Assembly (NCBI GenBank): GCA_002500765.1
Contig: DLSX01000203.1
Location: 362 to 17,048, forward strand
DNA length: 16,687 nucleotides
Reading direction: 5' to 3'
Source of the DNA: Neorhizobium sp. UBA7851
GTDB lineage: Bacteria > Pseudomonadota > Alphaproteobacteria > Rhizobiales > Rhizobiaceae
Below are positions 1-7,335 of the stretch, piece by piece (position 1 is the stretch's first letter; each line of letters begins with the position of its first letter). Under the pieces are notes generated by a model that searched no databases, was not told the origin of the DNA, and worked only from the letters and a program-made list of their open reading frames with translations. The position numbers and the translations under genes are program-made.

Positions 1-988
1 GCGAAGGATCGTCGGCAGCTTCGGGAATATATTTGAACCGGGTGACGAGATGGGTGAAATCCGCGAGATCCGTCAGCACCACGACCGGATTGGCGCCGGC
101 TTCGTATTGGGCGTTGAATTCGGAAAGCGCCGCCGTCACGTCGCCCTTCACGATATGCTCGAACAGGTCGACGATGCGTGCGCGGTCGGCAAGGCGCAGC
201 ATGCCGCGCACGGTATCGGCATGCACGCTGCCGCCGCCATGGGCGATCGACTGGTCGAGCAGCGACAGGCCGTCACGCGCCGAACCTTCGGCGGCACGGG
301 CGATCATCGCAAGCGCTTCCTGCTCTGCCGGAATGCCTTCTTTTTCCAGAATCGTCGAAAACAGCCCGACAAGATCGGCGGCGCTGATCCGGCGCAGGTC
401 GAAACGCTGGCAGCGGGACAGAACCGTAATCGGAACCTTGCGGATTTCGGTCGTCGCGAAAATGAACTTCACATGTTCCGGCGGCTCTTCGAGCGTCTTC
501 AACAGGCCGTTGAAAGCCTGGGTGGAGAGCATGTGCACTTCGTCGATGATATAGACTTTGTAGCGCGCCGAAACCGGACGGTAGCGTACCTGCTCGATGA
601 TCTCGCGGATGTCGTCGATGCCGGTATGCGAGGCGGCGTCCATCTCGATCACGTCGACATGCCGGCCTTCCATGATCGCCTGGCAGTGTTCGCCGGGTTC
701 ACGCAGGTCGATGGTCGGACGGTCAATCTCGGGTGTCTTGTAGTTCAGCGCGCGAGCGAGAATGCGGGCGGTGGTCGTCTTGCCCACCCCGCGAACGCCG
801 GTCAGCATATAGGCCTGCGCGATACGGCCGGTTTCGAACGCGTTTGTCAGCGTGCGAACCATCGGCTCCTGGCCGACCATCAGGTCGGAAAAATCCTTCG
901 GCCGGTATTTGCGGGCGAGTACCCGATATCCGGTGCTGCCCGAAGCAGGAGAAGAGGGATTGGTCGATGTCGGCCCGCTATCGCTCAT
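1..988 (-). CDS. dnaX: DNA polymerase III subunit gamma/tau, N-terminal part (cut by window edge)
   Basis: Translating the minus strand from ATG at 988 gives an uninterrupted 329-residue reading that runs off the left edge, so this is the 5' part of the gene. DnaX is the ATPase of the clamp loader, which places the beta sliding clamp on DNA and ties the replicative polymerases together. Seen in the sequence: Walker A GVRGVGKT at residues 64-71, Walker B DEVH at 149-152, the STQAFNGLLKTLEEPP stretch and the SRC sensor/arginine-finger motif of AAA+ clamp loaders. AGGA lies 4 nt before the ATG. The zinc module that carries four cysteines in E. coli DnaX is reduced here to a single Cys (C102). 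The SRP RNA gene lies directly upstream on the same strand, a common arrangement in alphaproteobacteria. Identity is secure; the tau-specific C-terminus is outside the window. Confidence 0.96.
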   Translation of the reverse strand, partial: MSDSGPTSTNPSSPASGSTGYRVLARKYRPKDFSDLMVGQEPMVRTLTNAFETGRIAQAYMLTGVRGVGKTTTARILARALNYKTPEIDRPTIDLREPGEHCQAIMEGRHVDVIEMDAASHTGIDDIREIIEQVRYRPVSARYKVYIIDEVHMLSTQAFNGLLKTLEEPPEHVKFIFATTEIRKVPITVLSRCQRFDLRRISAADLVGLFSTILEKEGIPAEQEALAMIARAAEGSARDGLSLLDQSIAHGGGSVHADTVRGMLRLADRARIVDLFEHIVKGDVTAALSEFNAQYEAGANPVVVLTDLADFTHLVTRFKYIPEAADDPS

Positions 989-1080
989 AAGGTCCTGACT
1001 ATAGGCCCTCGGGCCTGTACGGGCCATTCCGGCTGTCAGGCGATCTTGACCGGGCCGGATGTTGACCAAGATGAGAAGGT

Positions 1081-1177
1081 GGGAGGCTGGCACGGCGACC
1101 CGTGCCTGGCTCGTTAGGGCTGCTTCCTTCCGGACCTGACCCGGTTGGCGAGTGGCTCGTCCACCACCAACCTCCCG
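1081..1177 (-). ncRNA. ffs: Signal recognition particle RNA, small bacterial (4.5S) type
   Basis: Read on the minus strand this holds the nearly invariant SRP RNA apical region, GGTCAGGTCCGGAAGGAAGC followed by AGCC (about 1119-1142), which carries the Ffh-binding internal loops. The ends pair: GGGAGG at 1176-1171 with CCTCCC at 1086-1081, giving a single long hairpin of about 97 nt as in E. coli 4.5S RNA. It acts with Ffh and FtsY to deliver inner-membrane proteins co-translationally. It is transcribed toward dnaX, whose ATG lies 92 nt downstream. The exact ends are inferred from pairing and may be off by a few bases. Confidence 0.95.
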
Positions 1178-1274
1178 CCGCACATATCGGCAATAATGCT
1201 TCCAAATGCAAGCCAACCCTGTAAAAAACTGTCAGTATCGAAATCACAACACCGAAAATGCCTGGGAGGATCGC

Positions 1275-1685
1275 TTGAGCACCTTTGAACTGGATCCGCG
1301 ACTTGCCAGGGATACCGAGCTTGTGGAGAGCTTCGGCCTCTGTCAGCTGCGGATGATGAAGGACAGCCGCTGGCCCTGGTTCATGCTGGTGCCGCAGCGC
1401 AGTGGCCTGAGCGAGCTGTTCGAATTGACGCCGCTCGACCAGGCGCTCCTGACCTTCGAGACCAACATGGTCGCGGCGGCGCTGAAAAAGGCGACGGGTG
1501 CCGAAAAGATCAATGTCGCAGCGATCGGCAATATCGTCCGTCAGCTCCATGTGCATATCGTCGCGCGGTTCGATGGCGATACGAACTGGCCCGGTCCGAT
1601 CTGGGGTTATGGCCAGGCAGAACCTTATGAAGATACAGCCAAGCAGTCGTTGATCAAAAGCCTGACGGAAAATCTCGCATCATGA
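1275..1685 (+). CDS. HIT (histidine triad) family protein
   Basis: A 136-residue HIT-fold protein; the family hydrolyses or transfers nucleotidyl groups from dinucleotide or aminoacyl-AMP type substrates. The HIT motif reads QLHVHIVAR, with His92 and His94 (the usual nucleophile position) present and Val in place of the third His. The following DTNWPGPIWG segment is typical of a proteobacterial HIT subfamily. I chose TTG at 1275 because GGGAGGA (1264-1270) sits 4 nt before it and the protein then begins MSTFELDPRLARDTELV, like its relatives. The in-frame ATG at 1206 would add 23 low-complexity residues (MQANPVKNCQYRN...) that do not look like HIT sequence. The stop overlaps the nudC start as ATGA, so the two genes are probably translationally coupled. 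The true substrate cannot be told from sequence. Confidence 0.9.
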   Translation: MSTFELDPRLARDTELVESFGLCQLRMMKDSRWPWFMLVPQRSGLSELFELTPLDQALLTFETNMVAAALKKATGAEKINVAAIGNIVRQLHVHIVARFDGDTNWPGPIWGYGQAEPYEDTAKQSLIKSLTENLAS

Positions 1686-2659
1686 CAAAAAAACTTTTCG
1701 AATCGGATGTGCCTCATCCGGAGCCCGGCAACCTGACGGCCTTTTCCGGAAACAGGCTCGACCGGCGGGCCGAATATCGTGCCGACGATTGCGTGAGCGA
1801 GGCGCTGGCGATCGAAGGTACTCACATTCTGGCCTTTGCCGGTGCGAAGCTCATCCTGAAGCACGATGAACAGGTTCTCGATCCGCTTTTCGCGGCCTAT
1901 GAGCTGGCTGAACTCAAGCCGGACTTCGATAATGCCATCCTGCTCGGCTATCGTGAGAATGGTGAGCCTCGCGTGGCAGTTCCCGTCGAGCTGCCGGCGG
2001 AAGAACTTGCAGGCAGCTACAAGCCGACGGATGCCCGCGCGCTCTACCGCGAGGCACTGATCGATGCGGAACTGCAGGGCGAGGTGGCCCAGGCGATTTC
2101 GCTTCTCTCCTGGAATTCGGCCAACCGTTTCTGCGGCAAATGCGGCTCGCCGACCGAGATGAAGATCGGCGGCTACAAGCGCGTCTGCACGCAGTGCCAG
2201 CACATGATGTTTCCGCGCACCGATCCCGTGGTGATCATGCTGACCGTCGATGTCGAGAACGACCGTTGCCTGCTCGGCCGCAGCCATCACTTTCAGGAGG
2301 GCATGTATTCCTGCCTCGCGGGTTTCGTCGAGCCCGGCGAGACGATCGAGCACGCGGTGCGTCGCGAGACCTTCGAGGAATCCGGTGTCGAAGTGGGGCG
2401 CGTGCGCTATCATGCGTCGCAGCCCTGGCCGATGCCGCACTCGCTGATGATCGGCTGTTATTCCGAAGCGATCTCGACCGAGATCACCATCGACAGCCAG
2501 GAAATGTCGGATGTCCGCTGGTTCACCCGCCAGGAAGTCACGCACATGCTGGACGTCGGTCCCGATGTAAAACCTTTCGGACCCGCCAGCGGCGCGATCG
2601 CCTATCGGTTGATGAAGGACTGGATCGATTGGCCGGATGAGGAGATAGGCATAGCCTGA
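1682..2659 (+). CDS. nudC: NAD+ diphosphatase / NADH pyrophosphatase (Nudix), also RNA deNADding family
   Basis: A 325-residue NudC. The family cleaves NAD(H) to NMN(H) and AMP, and E. coli NudC also removes NAD caps from RNA. The sequence has the full architecture: an N-terminal NudC-like domain, a zinc ribbon with Cys151, Cys154, Cys169 and Cys172 (CGKCG...CTQCQ), and a complete Nudix box from Gly214 to about residue 236 (GFVEPGE...RETFEESG). The NudC-specific SQPWPMPHS motif follows at 246-254 and separates this subfamily from generic Nudix hydrolases. The length is slightly above E. coli NudC because of a longer N-terminal domain, as in other alphaproteobacteria. The start overlaps the HIT stop by ATGA; both products act on nucleotide phosphoanhydrides, which may explain the pairing. 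Confident. Confidence 0.96.
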   Translation: MTKKLFESDVPHPEPGNLTAFSGNRLDRRAEYRADDCVSEALAIEGTHILAFAGAKLILKHDEQVLDPLFAAYELAELKPDFDNAILLGYRENGEPRVAVPVELPAEELAGSYKPTDARALYREALIDAELQGEVAQAISLLSWNSANRFCGKCGSPTEMKIGGYKRVCTQCQHMMFPRTDPVVIMLTVDVENDRCLLGRSHHFQEGMYSCLAGFVEPGETIEHAVRRETFEESGVEVGRVRYHASQPWPMPHSLMIGCYSEAISTEITIDSQEMSDVRWFTRQEVTHMLDVGPDVKPFGPASGAIAYRLMKDWIDWPDEEIGIA

Positions 2660-2712
2660 ACGAAAGATCTTATGGTGGGATTGCGCATGCAGCCTCGAAA
2701 CCGGAGGTCGCA

Positions 2713-3408
2713 ATGACCGTTGCCCGTTCGGAGCGCCTTCTCGTTCTCCTGCAGGTCATGCGGCGGTATCGGCACCCCGTCAGTGGCAAGACCTTGGCGG
2801 CGGAAACCGGTGTCAGTCTTCGTACGCTCTATCGCGACATCGCCAGCCTGCAGGCGCAGGGGGCACTGATCGAAGGTGAGGCCGGGCTTGGCTATGTGCT
2901 GAAGCCGGGTTTCATGTTGCCGCCGATGATGTTCTCCCAAGAGGAGATCGAAGCTCTCGTGCTCGGGTCCCGCTGGGTTGCCAAAATGGCTGACGAGCGC
3001 CTTGCCGCCGGCGCCGTCGATGCATTGGAAAAGATCGCCGCCATCCTGCCGTCCGATCTCAAGGCTGAAATCGACAATTCAACCCTGTTGGTTGCCGGTC
3101 CGCGCCGTCAGGAGGACAAGGCTGATCTGGCGCTGATCCGCAAGACGATCCGCTCCGAACATATACTCGATCTCGCTTATGAAGATGAAAGCGGCACCCT
3201 CACCCAGCGACGCGTCTGGCCCTTCGCACTCGGTTTTTTCGATAGCGTTCGGGTCATGATCGTCTGGTGCGAGATGCGAGAAGGATTCCGCCATTTCCGT
3301 ACCGATCGAATTATTTCTGCCGTTTCGACGGAAGAACGGTATCCACGGCGCCGCCTGGTCCTTTTGAAGGAGTGGCGTGAAATGCAGGGCATTCCTCTTC
3401 CCACCTGA
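2713..3408 (+). CDS. YafY-type transcriptional regulator (HTH + WYL domain)
   Basis: A 231-residue DNA-binding protein. Residues 7-60 form a winged helix of the HTH_11/DeoR-like type, with the recognition region TGVSLRTLYRDIASLQAQGA, and the wing continues to about 65 (GEAGLGYVLKPG). Residues about 138-210 correspond to the WYL ligand-sensing domain (YEDESGTLTQRRVWPFALGFF...RHFRTDRI), although the eponymous W-Y-L triad itself is not intact. The ATG at 2713 has GGAGG at 2703-2707, 5 nt away. The gene lies 53 nt after nudC and 69 nt before a VOC protein. YafY-type regulators often sit beside such VOC genes, so it probably controls that neighbour through the inverted repeat at 3412-3436. The ligand is unknown. 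Confidence 0.9.
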   Translation: MTVARSERLLVLLQVMRRYRHPVSGKTLAAETGVSLRTLYRDIASLQAQGALIEGEAGLGYVLKPGFMLPPMMFSQEEIEALVLGSRWVAKMADERLAAGAVDALEKIAAILPSDLKAEIDNSTLLVAGPRRQEDKADLALIRKTIRSEHILDLAYEDESGTLTQRRVWPFALGFFDSVRVMIVWCEMREGFRHFRTDRIISAVSTEERYPRRRLVLLKEWREMQGIPLPT

Positions 3409-3411
3409 ATG

Positions 3412-3436
3412 GCTGCTGACAGAATTTGACAGCAGC
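3412..3436. promoter_or_regulatory. Inverted repeat, candidate operator of the WYL regulator / VOC promoter region
   Basis: GCTGCTG (3412-3418) and its exact reverse complement CAGCAGC (3430-3436) flank an 11-nt AT-richer centre, and TGACAG occurs twice as a direct repeat inside. The site begins 4 nt after the regulator's stop and ends 41 nt before the VOC start. There is no T-run after it, so it fits an operator better than a terminator. TTGACA at 3426-3431 could be a -35 element, but I see no convincing -10 at the right spacing. Confidence 0.5.
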
Positions 3437-3477
3437 TGCGCATAAGGTCCGCTCAGTCCCAACCAAGGAGCACTGAC

Positions 3478-3852
3478 ATGACCCACCCCGATTTCGTCAT
3501 CCTTTACGTCGACAACACGTTTGCCAGCACCAGCTTTTATCGTGAGCTGCTTGCTACAGAGCCGGTCGAAAACTCGCCCACCTTTTCGCTATTCGTTCTG
3601 TCGACCGGCATGAAGCTCGGTTTGTGGTCGCGTCATACGGCGCTGCCGACGGTGACAGGCCAGAGCGGGGGCATGGAAATCGGCTTTCGGGTAGATGCGG
3701 TCGTCGAAGTCGATCGCATCTATGCGGATTGGACAAAACGCGGCTTGCGCGTTCTGCAGGCGCCGACCCAGGCGGATTTCGGCTATACATTTACGGTCGC
3801 CGATCCCGACGGTCATCGCCTGCGCGTCTACGCCAGGACCGATATCGCCTGA
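3478..3852 (+). CDS. VOC family protein (glyoxalase / bleomycin-resistance fold)
   Basis: A 124-residue single-domain protein of the vicinal oxygen chelate superfamily. The N-terminal VDNTFASTSFYRELLATEP and the C-terminal FTVADPDGHRLRVYAR are the two characteristic beta-alpha-beta-beta-beta module signatures; a metal-ligand-like Glu occurs in GMEIGFRV. Members work as dimers and include lyases, dioxygenases and drug-binding resistance proteins, so the reaction cannot be named. AAGGAG (3465-3470) sits 7 nt before the ATG. It follows a YafY-type regulator with an inverted repeat between them and ends at a terminator, which suggests a two-gene inducible detoxification cassette. That role is inferred from context, not shown. 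Confidence 0.85.
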   Translation: MTHPDFVILYVDNTFASTSFYRELLATEPVENSPTFSLFVLSTGMKLGLWSRHTALPTVTGQSGGMEIGFRVDAVVEVDRIYADWTKRGLRVLQAPTQADFGYTFTVADPDGHRLRVYARTDIA

Positions 3853-3858
3853 AATCGA

Positions 3859-3886
3859 AAAGGCGGCATCTCGCGGTGCCGCCTTT
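3859..3886. terminator. Bidirectional hairpin terminator between the VOC gene and pheA
   Basis: AAAGGCGGCA (3859-3868) pairs perfectly with TGCCGCCTTT (3877-3886) over 10 bp around an 8-nt loop. On the plus strand it ends TTTGG; on the minus strand it runs into TTTTCGATTTC, the better T-run. It lies between convergent genes, 6 nt after the VOC stop and 53 nt beyond the pheA stop, so it can serve both. Confidence 0.8.
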
Positions 3887-3939
3887 GGTAAGGTCATGGT
3901 TGCCGACCGGCGCCCTGCTCCGGCTTTGCCGGACAACGT

Positions 3940-4803
3940 TCACGCCTTCTGCAGCGTCCCACGCATCGGGTGGCCCTTGTAGCTGCCGAGAATGCGGACT
4001 TTTTCGGAGAAGAACCGCAGTTCCTCCAGTGCCCGGCGCACAGGTGCGTCGTCCGGGTGGCCCTCGATATCGGCATAGAACTGCGTCGCCACGAACTTGC
4101 CGCCCAGTTGGTAGCTTTCGAGCTTGGTCATGTTGATGCCGTTGGTCGCAAATCCGCCCATAGCCTTGTAGAGCGCGGCCGGAATGTTGCGGACATTGAA
4201 GACGAAAGTGGTGACGATCACGTCGTCGGGATTGTTCCGCTGCACCCACTTTTCGTCGCGCGACAGCACGACGAAGCGGGTTACGTTGTTTTCGGTGTCT
4301 TCCACATTCTCGGCCAGAATCTCGAGCTTGTAGAGATCGGCGGCAAGGCGGGGTGCAAGCGCTGCCATGGAGTGATCGCCGTTTTCCGCGACCATCTTGG
4401 CGGCACCTGCCGTGTCACCGGCAACGACGGCTTTCCAGCCGTTCGAGCGGATGATCTTGCGGCACTGACCCAGCGCATGGATATGGCTGTGCACGGTGCG
4501 GATTTCGTCATGCTTCACGCCCGGCAGAACCATCAACTGGAAGCGGATCGGCATGAAATATTCGCCGATGATATGCAGCCGCGATTCCGGCAGGAGCGTG
4601 TGGATGTCGGCCACGCGACCGGCGATCGTGTTCTCGATCGGGATCATCGCAAGGTCCGCTTCGCCGCTCTCGAGTGCCTGGAAGGCATCCTCGAACGTAG
4701 CGCAGGGCAGCGGATCCATTTCCGGGAACATGTCGCGGCACGCCATGTCGGAATTGGCGCCATAGTCACCCTGGAAGGCGATGCGATTGGTCAGCGTGGT
4801 CAT
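3940..4803 (-). CDS. pheA: Prephenate dehydratase (stand-alone, with ACT domain)
   Basis: A 287-residue enzyme converting prephenate to phenylpyruvate in phenylalanine synthesis. Residues 7-180 are the catalytic PDT domain: FQGDYGANSDMA at the start, IPIENTIAGRV at 54-64 and the catalytic TRF motif at 175-177 (NNVTRFVVLS). Residues about 196-275 are an ACT regulatory domain (TTFVFNVRNIPAALYKAMGGFATNG...). There is no chorismate mutase domain, unlike the fused E. coli PheA, and this is usual in alphaproteobacteria. The Phe-binding motifs of E. coli PheA (GALV and ESRP) read PAAL and ESYQ here, so feedback inhibition may differ. The gene starts 11 nt after the kdsB stop and is very likely cotranscribed with it. 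GAAGAGG precedes the ATG. Confidence 0.96.
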   Translation of the reverse strand: MTTLTNRIAFQGDYGANSDMACRDMFPEMDPLPCATFEDAFQALESGEADLAMIPIENTIAGRVADIHTLLPESRLHIIGEYFMPIRFQLMVLPGVKHDEIRTVHSHIHALGQCRKIIRSNGWKAVVAGDTAGAAKMVAENGDHSMAALAPRLAADLYKLEILAENVEDTENNVTRFVVLSRDEKWVQRNNPDDVIVTTFVFNVRNIPAALYKAMGGFATNGINMTKLESYQLGGKFVATQFYADIEGHPDDAPVRRALEELRFFSEKVRILGSYKGHPMRGTLQKA

Positions 4804-4814
4804 CTTCTGCCTCT

Positions 4815-5573
4815 TCAGGATTGACGGGATGTCAGGATGGCGCGGGCCTTTTCGAGATCGGCGGGTGTATCGACCCCGAGCGGGATCGAATGAACGATCT
4901 CGGCATCGATCCGCATGCCGGCTTCGAGCGCCCGAAGCTGCTCCAGCCGCTCGCGAATTTCCAGCGGAGACGGTCCGAGCAATACGAACCTTTCCAGCGC
5001 CGCCCGCCGATAGGTATAAAGCCCGATGTGATGAAAAAGCGGGCCATCACCGTAAGGAGCGGTCGCGCGGGTAAAATAGAGCGCCTTCAGCCGCGTCTCG
5101 GAAATCGGCGAACCGACGATCTTGACGACGTTGGGATTGGTCTTTTCGTGTTCATCGGTGATTTCGACGGTCAGTGTCGCGATATCGGTGGATGGATTGT
5201 CCAGCAAAGGGCGCAGCGATGCGCGCACCACTTCCGCCTCGATCGTCGGAAGATCGCCCTGAACATTGATGATGAATTCCGCCTTGCCGTCTGGGTCGGC
5301 CTTCTGCAGCGCCTCGTAAATCCGGTCCGAACCGGACTGGTGATCCTGACGTGTCATGACGACATCGAAACCGGCCGCCTTGACCACATCGAAAACGGCC
5401 TGATCGTCGACGGCCACGACGACGCGCCCGGCCTTTGCTTCTTCCGCACGTTTCGCCACCTGAACGATCATCGGCAGACCGGCGATATCCGCGAGCGGCT
5501 TGTTCGGCAGCCGGGTGGAGGCCATGCGGGCCGGGATCATGACCAGTGTTTTTTCTGCTGCCGGTTGTGTCAT
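4815..5573 (-). CDS. kdsB: 3-deoxy-manno-octulosonate cytidylyltransferase (CMP-Kdo synthetase)
   Basis: A 252-residue cytosolic enzyme that activates Kdo with CTP to CMP-Kdo, the donor for the inner core of lipopolysaccharide. The family signature is clear: IPARMASTRLPNKPL at 13-27 (CTP-binding loop), AVDD at about 54-57, HQSGSDRIYEAL at 78-89, NVQGDLP at 103-109 with the metal-binding Asp107, the Tyr/Arg-rich HIGLYTYRR segment and the C-terminal GVDTPADLEKAR. The position after QGD is Leu, where E. coli has Glu. The length is normal. It is the first gene of a two-gene unit with pheA and is divergent from the cytochrome gene across a 168-nt gap that must hold both promoters. GAAGG lies upstream of the ATG. 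Confidence 0.96.
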   Translation of the reverse strand: MTQPAAEKTLVMIPARMASTRLPNKPLADIAGLPMIVQVAKRAEEAKAGRVVVAVDDQAVFDVVKAAGFDVVMTRQDHQSGSDRIYEALQKADPDGKAEFIINVQGDLPTIEAEVVRASLRPLLDNPSTDIATLTVEITDEHEKTNPNVVKIVGSPISETRLKALYFTRATAPYGDGPLFHHIGLYTYRRAALERFVLLGPSPLEIRERLEQLRALEAGMRIDAEIVHSIPLGVDTPADLEKARAILTSRQS

Positions 5574-5741
5574 CGAAGGCCTTCAATTCTCGCGTCAAGA
5601 GTGTCAAATAGTCTCATGCGGCGCGTTTTGTTTCCAATTGCAACGATTTGGCAAAAGACATAGCTTCCGCGCGATTGCAAGATGGCCGTTTGTACCGCAA
5701 GTTGGTGCGGAGGGTAGCAAACGAGATGGGAAGGAGCTCTG

Positions 5742-6323
5742 ATGAACCCCTACGTGAATATGTCGGTTGGTGCGTTGCTTGCCACTGTTTTCGTCATGAT
5801 GTCGGTTTCGATCGCCTCGGAGGGTATTTTTCACTCTCCGGCTCCTGAAAAGGAAGGGTTTGCGATTGTCGCAGCGGAAGAGGCAGCTGGCGGCGAGGCA
5901 GCCGGAGCTGAAGCCGCACCTGCTGCCGTGCCGGTTGGCCAGCTTCTGGCAAGCGCGGATGCCACGGCCGGCGCTGCAGTTTTCAAGAAGTGTCAGAGCT
6001 GTCATTCCATCGAGAAGGGAGGGCCGAACAAGGTCGGCCCGGATCTCTGGGGTCTCGTCGATCGTCCGATTGCCACGCATGAAGGCTTTTCCTATTCGGC
6101 CGGCATGAAGGACTTTTCCAAGGGCGGCCAGGAAACCTGGACCTTTGATCACCTGAACCAATTCCTTGCCGGCCCGAAGGCCTATGTTAAGGGCACTGCC
6201 ATGGGCTTTGCCGGGATCAAGAACGACAAGGAACGCGCCAATCTGCTCGCCTATATCCGCGAGCAGTCCGACAGCCCGGCGCCGCTGCCTGACCCGAACG
6301 CACCGGCACCCGCCACGAACTGA
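5742..6323 (+). CDS. cycM: Membrane-anchored c-type cytochrome (CycM-like)
   Basis: A 193-residue class I cytochrome c. An uncleaved N-terminal anchor (about residues 8-27, VGALLATVFVMMSVSIAS) is followed by an Ala/Glu/Pro-rich linker to about residue 64, then the haem domain: CQSCH at 84-88 and the axial Met154 in KGTAMGFAG. The tail is Pro/Ala-rich. This matches the rhizobial CycM family, which passes electrons from the bc1 complex to aa3-type oxidase on the periplasmic face. AAGGAG is 6 nt before the ATG. The gene stands alone: divergent from kdsB and closed by a strong terminator at 6353-6376. The assignment to CycM rather than another anchored cytochrome c rests on anchor plus linker plus haem domain and on general similarity. 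Confidence 0.93.
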   Translation: MNPYVNMSVGALLATVFVMMSVSIASEGIFHSPAPEKEGFAIVAAEEAAGGEAAGAEAAPAAVPVGQLLASADATAGAAVFKKCQSCHSIEKGGPNKVGPDLWGLVDRPIATHEGFSYSAGMKDFSKGGQETWTFDHLNQFLAGPKAYVKGTAMGFAGIKNDKERANLLAYIREQSDSPAPLPDPNAPAPATN

Positions 6324-6352
6324 TTTCGTGTTCCCGAATTTTTAAAGCGACG

Positions 6353-6376
6353 ACGCCCGGCCCAGCCGGGCGTTTT
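6353..6376 (+). terminator. Rho-independent terminator of the cytochrome c gene
   Basis: ACGCCCGGC (6353-6361) pairs with GCCGGGCGT (6365-6373) around a 3-nt loop and runs into TTTT (6373-6376). It lies 30 nt after the cytochrome stop. The opposite strand lacks an immediate T-run, so it works mainly on the plus strand. Confidence 0.88.
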
Positions 6377-6390
6377 GCATTCTGCGCCCG

Positions 6391-7335
6391 TCACGAGAGC
6401 AGCCAGGCCCACATGCTGACGGAGACGACGCCGAAGGCCGTTGTAATGCTGATCACGGAGGCGGCGAGGCTCTGGCTGGAGCGGAAGCGCTGCGCAATCA
6501 GCCAGGCATTGATGCCGGTCGGAACCGAAGAGGTGAGAACCAGCGCGGCCGTCCAGTCCGGCCGCAGATCGAGCAGCTGGCAGGCTGCAAAAACAGAAGC
6601 TGGCATAAGCAACAGTTTGAGTGTAGCTGCGGTGGCTGAAAGTCCGAGATCGCCCTTGATCGGGTAACGTGTCAACGCCATCCCAATCGAAATCAGCGCG
6701 GCCGGGCTCGCAGAGCCCGCGATCTGGTCGACAACGAGAGCGACGGGTGCGTTCATCGACAGTCCGGAAAGATTGAAGGCAAGCCCGAGTGTCAGAGCGA
6801 TGACGAGCGGATTGCGCGCAAGATTTGATCCGACCTGCTTCATCACGGCGGGAATGCTGCGGGCCGCCGTGCCATCTACCTTGGCCGAGGCACTTTCCAT
6901 CAGGACCGTGCCGACAATCATCATGATCGGCAGATGGATGGCCAGAAGGATGGAGATGGCAACGAGACCATCCTGTCCGACGATATGATCCACCAGGGGA
7001 AGCCCGATAAAGACATTGTTGGCGAAACTGGCAGACATGCCGGCAATCACCGCAACCTTGGCATTGCGTCCGAAGGCATGCCTGGCGAGAAGAGCCCCAA
7101 TTGTCCAGGTGATTGCAACGCCGATGAAATAGGCCGCCCATAACCTGAAGGGCGACACACCCTCGAAATGCGCGGTTGCAAGCGTCCGGAAGATCAGCAT
7201 GGGAACGGCGATCTTGAAGACGAATTCGCCGAGTGCATCGCCGGTCTCTGCCTTGAGGAGGCCGGATTTGGCGATCAGCCAGCCGAGCAGAATGAGAATG
7301 AAGACGGGGAGAACATTGGCGAGGACAAGCGACAC
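6391..7335 (-). CDS. AEC family transporter (auxin efflux carrier-like permease)
   Basis: A hydrophobic inner-membrane protein of about 314 residues with roughly ten membrane segments in two halves, the normal size and layout of AEC (PF03547) carriers. Recognisable stretches are LANVLPVFILILLGWLIAKSGLL at the N-terminus, ALGEFVFKIAVPMLIFRTLA, SFANNVFIGLPLV (a conserved mid-helix N-x-G-P-like motif), and SSVPTGINAWLIAQRF near the end. Members move small carboxylates such as malate; the substrate here is unknown. I prefer GTG at 7335 (AAGG 8 nt upstream, protein begins MSLVLANVLPVF). An in-frame ATG at 7365 would add 10 residues but has no visible ribosome site. The open frame continues to 7482 without a stop, but that extension is not family-like. 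Confidence 0.88.
   Translation of the reverse strand: MSLVLANVLPVFILILLGWLIAKSGLLKAETGDALGEFVFKIAVPMLIFRTLATAHFEGVSPFRLWAAYFIGVAITWTIGALLARHAFGRNAKVAVIAGMSASFANNVFIGLPLVDHIVGQDGLVAISILLAIHLPIMMIVGTVLMESASAKVDGTAARSIPAVMKQVGSNLARNPLVIALTLGLAFNLSGLSMNAPVALVVDQIAGSASPAALISIGMALTRYPIKGDLGLSATAATLKLLLMPASVFAACQLLDLRPDWTAALVLTSSVPTGINAWLIAQRFRSSQSLAASVISITTAFGVVSVSMWAWLLS

Noticed and set aside
1003..1016. Inverted repeat AGGCCC-TC-GGGCCT upstream of dnaX as a terminator or operator
   Set aside because: The 2-nt loop cannot close a full stem and no T-run follows; it may be incidental in GC-rich DNA.
50..1117. 355-residue open frame on the plus strand
   Set aside because: It lies antisense to dnaX and runs into the SRP RNA; its protein shows no family character, while the minus strand gives textbook DnaX.
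1625..2713. 362-residue open frame on the minus strand
   Set aside because: Antisense to nudC, which has a complete zinc ribbon and Nudix box.
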